From contig NC_007984.1 in NCBI RefSeq assembly GCF_000013185.1, positions 575,846-582,134 on the forward strand: DNA of 6,289 nucleotides. Reading direction: 5' to 3'. Under the pieces are notes generated by a model. The model searched no databases, was not told the origin of the DNA, and saw only the letters and a program-made list of their open reading frames with translations. This document shows positions 5,947-6,289 of the stretch, in pieces (position 1 is the first letter of the stretch; each line of letters opens with the position of its first letter). Position numbers and translations under genes: made by a program. The DNA is from Baumannia cicadellinicola str. Hc (Homalodisca coagulata) (GTDB lineage: Bacteria > Pseudomonadota > Gammaproteobacteria > Enterobacterales > Enterobacteriaceae).

Positions 5947-5957
5947 AGGAATAACCG

Positions 5958-6289
5958 ATGGCGAAATCAGACTATTATCATATTTTAGGCGTTCCGAAAA
6001 ACGCCGACGAACGTGAAATTAAAAAGGCTTATAAACGTTTAGCAATGAAATTTCACCCAGATAGAAACCCAGGAAATGCTGAAGCTGAAGTAAAATTTAA
6101 AGAAATTAAAGAAGCATACGAAATATTAACTGATGTGCAAAAACGTGCTGCATACGACCAATACGGCCATATGGCTTTTGAATCAGGTAATAGTAGTATG
6201 GGAGGAGGTACTGACTTTAGCGATATTTTTGGCGAGGTCTTTGGTGATATTTTTGGAGGAGGCCGTCGTCAGCGAGCTAGTAGAGGAGC
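5958..6289 (+). CDS. dnaJ: Co-chaperone DnaJ (Hsp40), N-terminal part
   Basis: DnaJ delivers substrates to DnaK and stimulates its ATPase. Only 110 codons plus two bases are in the window; the frame is open at the edge (full E. coli DnaJ is about 376 residues). The J-domain (about 1-70) has DYYHILGV at the start, the basic helix [18 protein letters not shown], the essential HPD at 33-35, and the helix III/IV region [14 protein letters not shown] and YDQYGH. The Gly/Phe-rich region follows, with [17 protein letters not shown], and looks a few residues shorter than in E. coli between the J-domain and DFSDIF. The zinc-finger and C-terminal domains are beyond the window. The start is set by ATG at 5958 with AGGA (5947-5950) 7 nt upstream. 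It shares the dnaK transcript. Confidence 0.97.
   Translation, partial: MAKSDYYHILGVPKNADEREIKKAYKRLAMKFHPDRNPGNAEAEVKFKEIKEAYEILTDVQKRAAYDQYGHMAFESGNSSMGGGTDFSDIFGEVFGDIFGGGRRQRASRG

Overview
The window looks like a piece of the chromosome of a reduced, AT-rich gammaproteobacterial genome close to the Enterobacterales. The most likely source is an obligate insect endosymbiont of the Baumannia/Blochmannia/Sodalis-derived type; I infer this class and cannot name the species. Every gene is a single-copy housekeeping gene whose protein aligns almost residue for residue with the E. coli K-12 version as I remember it. Spacers are AT-rich and mostly empty. Genes that lie far apart in E. coli (recD, crp/pabA, dnaB, argW, dnaK-dnaJ) are brought together, and genes that normally sit between crp and pabA are missing.

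Layout, left to right: the C-terminal 155 codons of recD (+); a 198-bp spacer with nested inverted repeats leading into crp (+); a strong hairpin between convergent crp and pabA; pabA (-); a 159-bp divergent spacer; dnaB (+); a tRNA-Arg(CCU) gene (argW-like, missing from any protein-only annotation) with a partial 18-bp tandem duplication at its 5' end; a gene-free stretch holding a textbook sigma-32 heat-shock promoter; dnaK (+); a structured 98-bp spacer; and the first 110 codons of dnaJ (+), cut by the window end.

Functionally these are maintenance genes: DNA end processing (RecD), replication fork helicase (DnaB), folate/p-aminobenzoate synthesis (PabA), one global regulator (CRP), decoding of AGG codons (tRNA-Arg), and the Hsp70/Hsp40 chaperone pair under an apparently intact heat-shock promoter. 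I see no mobile element, CRISPR array, toxin or defence locus, and no sign of an undescribed multigene system.

The points most worth a second look are inside familiar genes. CRP keeps its cAMP pocket and DNA-recognition helix but carries G141K and A144T at the hinge (mature E. coli numbering), with D53N. Positions 141 and 144 are classic sites of cAMP-independent CRP* mutations, and A144T is itself such an allele. RecD has lost several normally invariant residues of helicase motifs V and VI although its frame is open. The dnaK-dnaJ spacer can fold in two mutually exclusive ways, one of which pairs bases next to the dnaJ ribosome-binding site.
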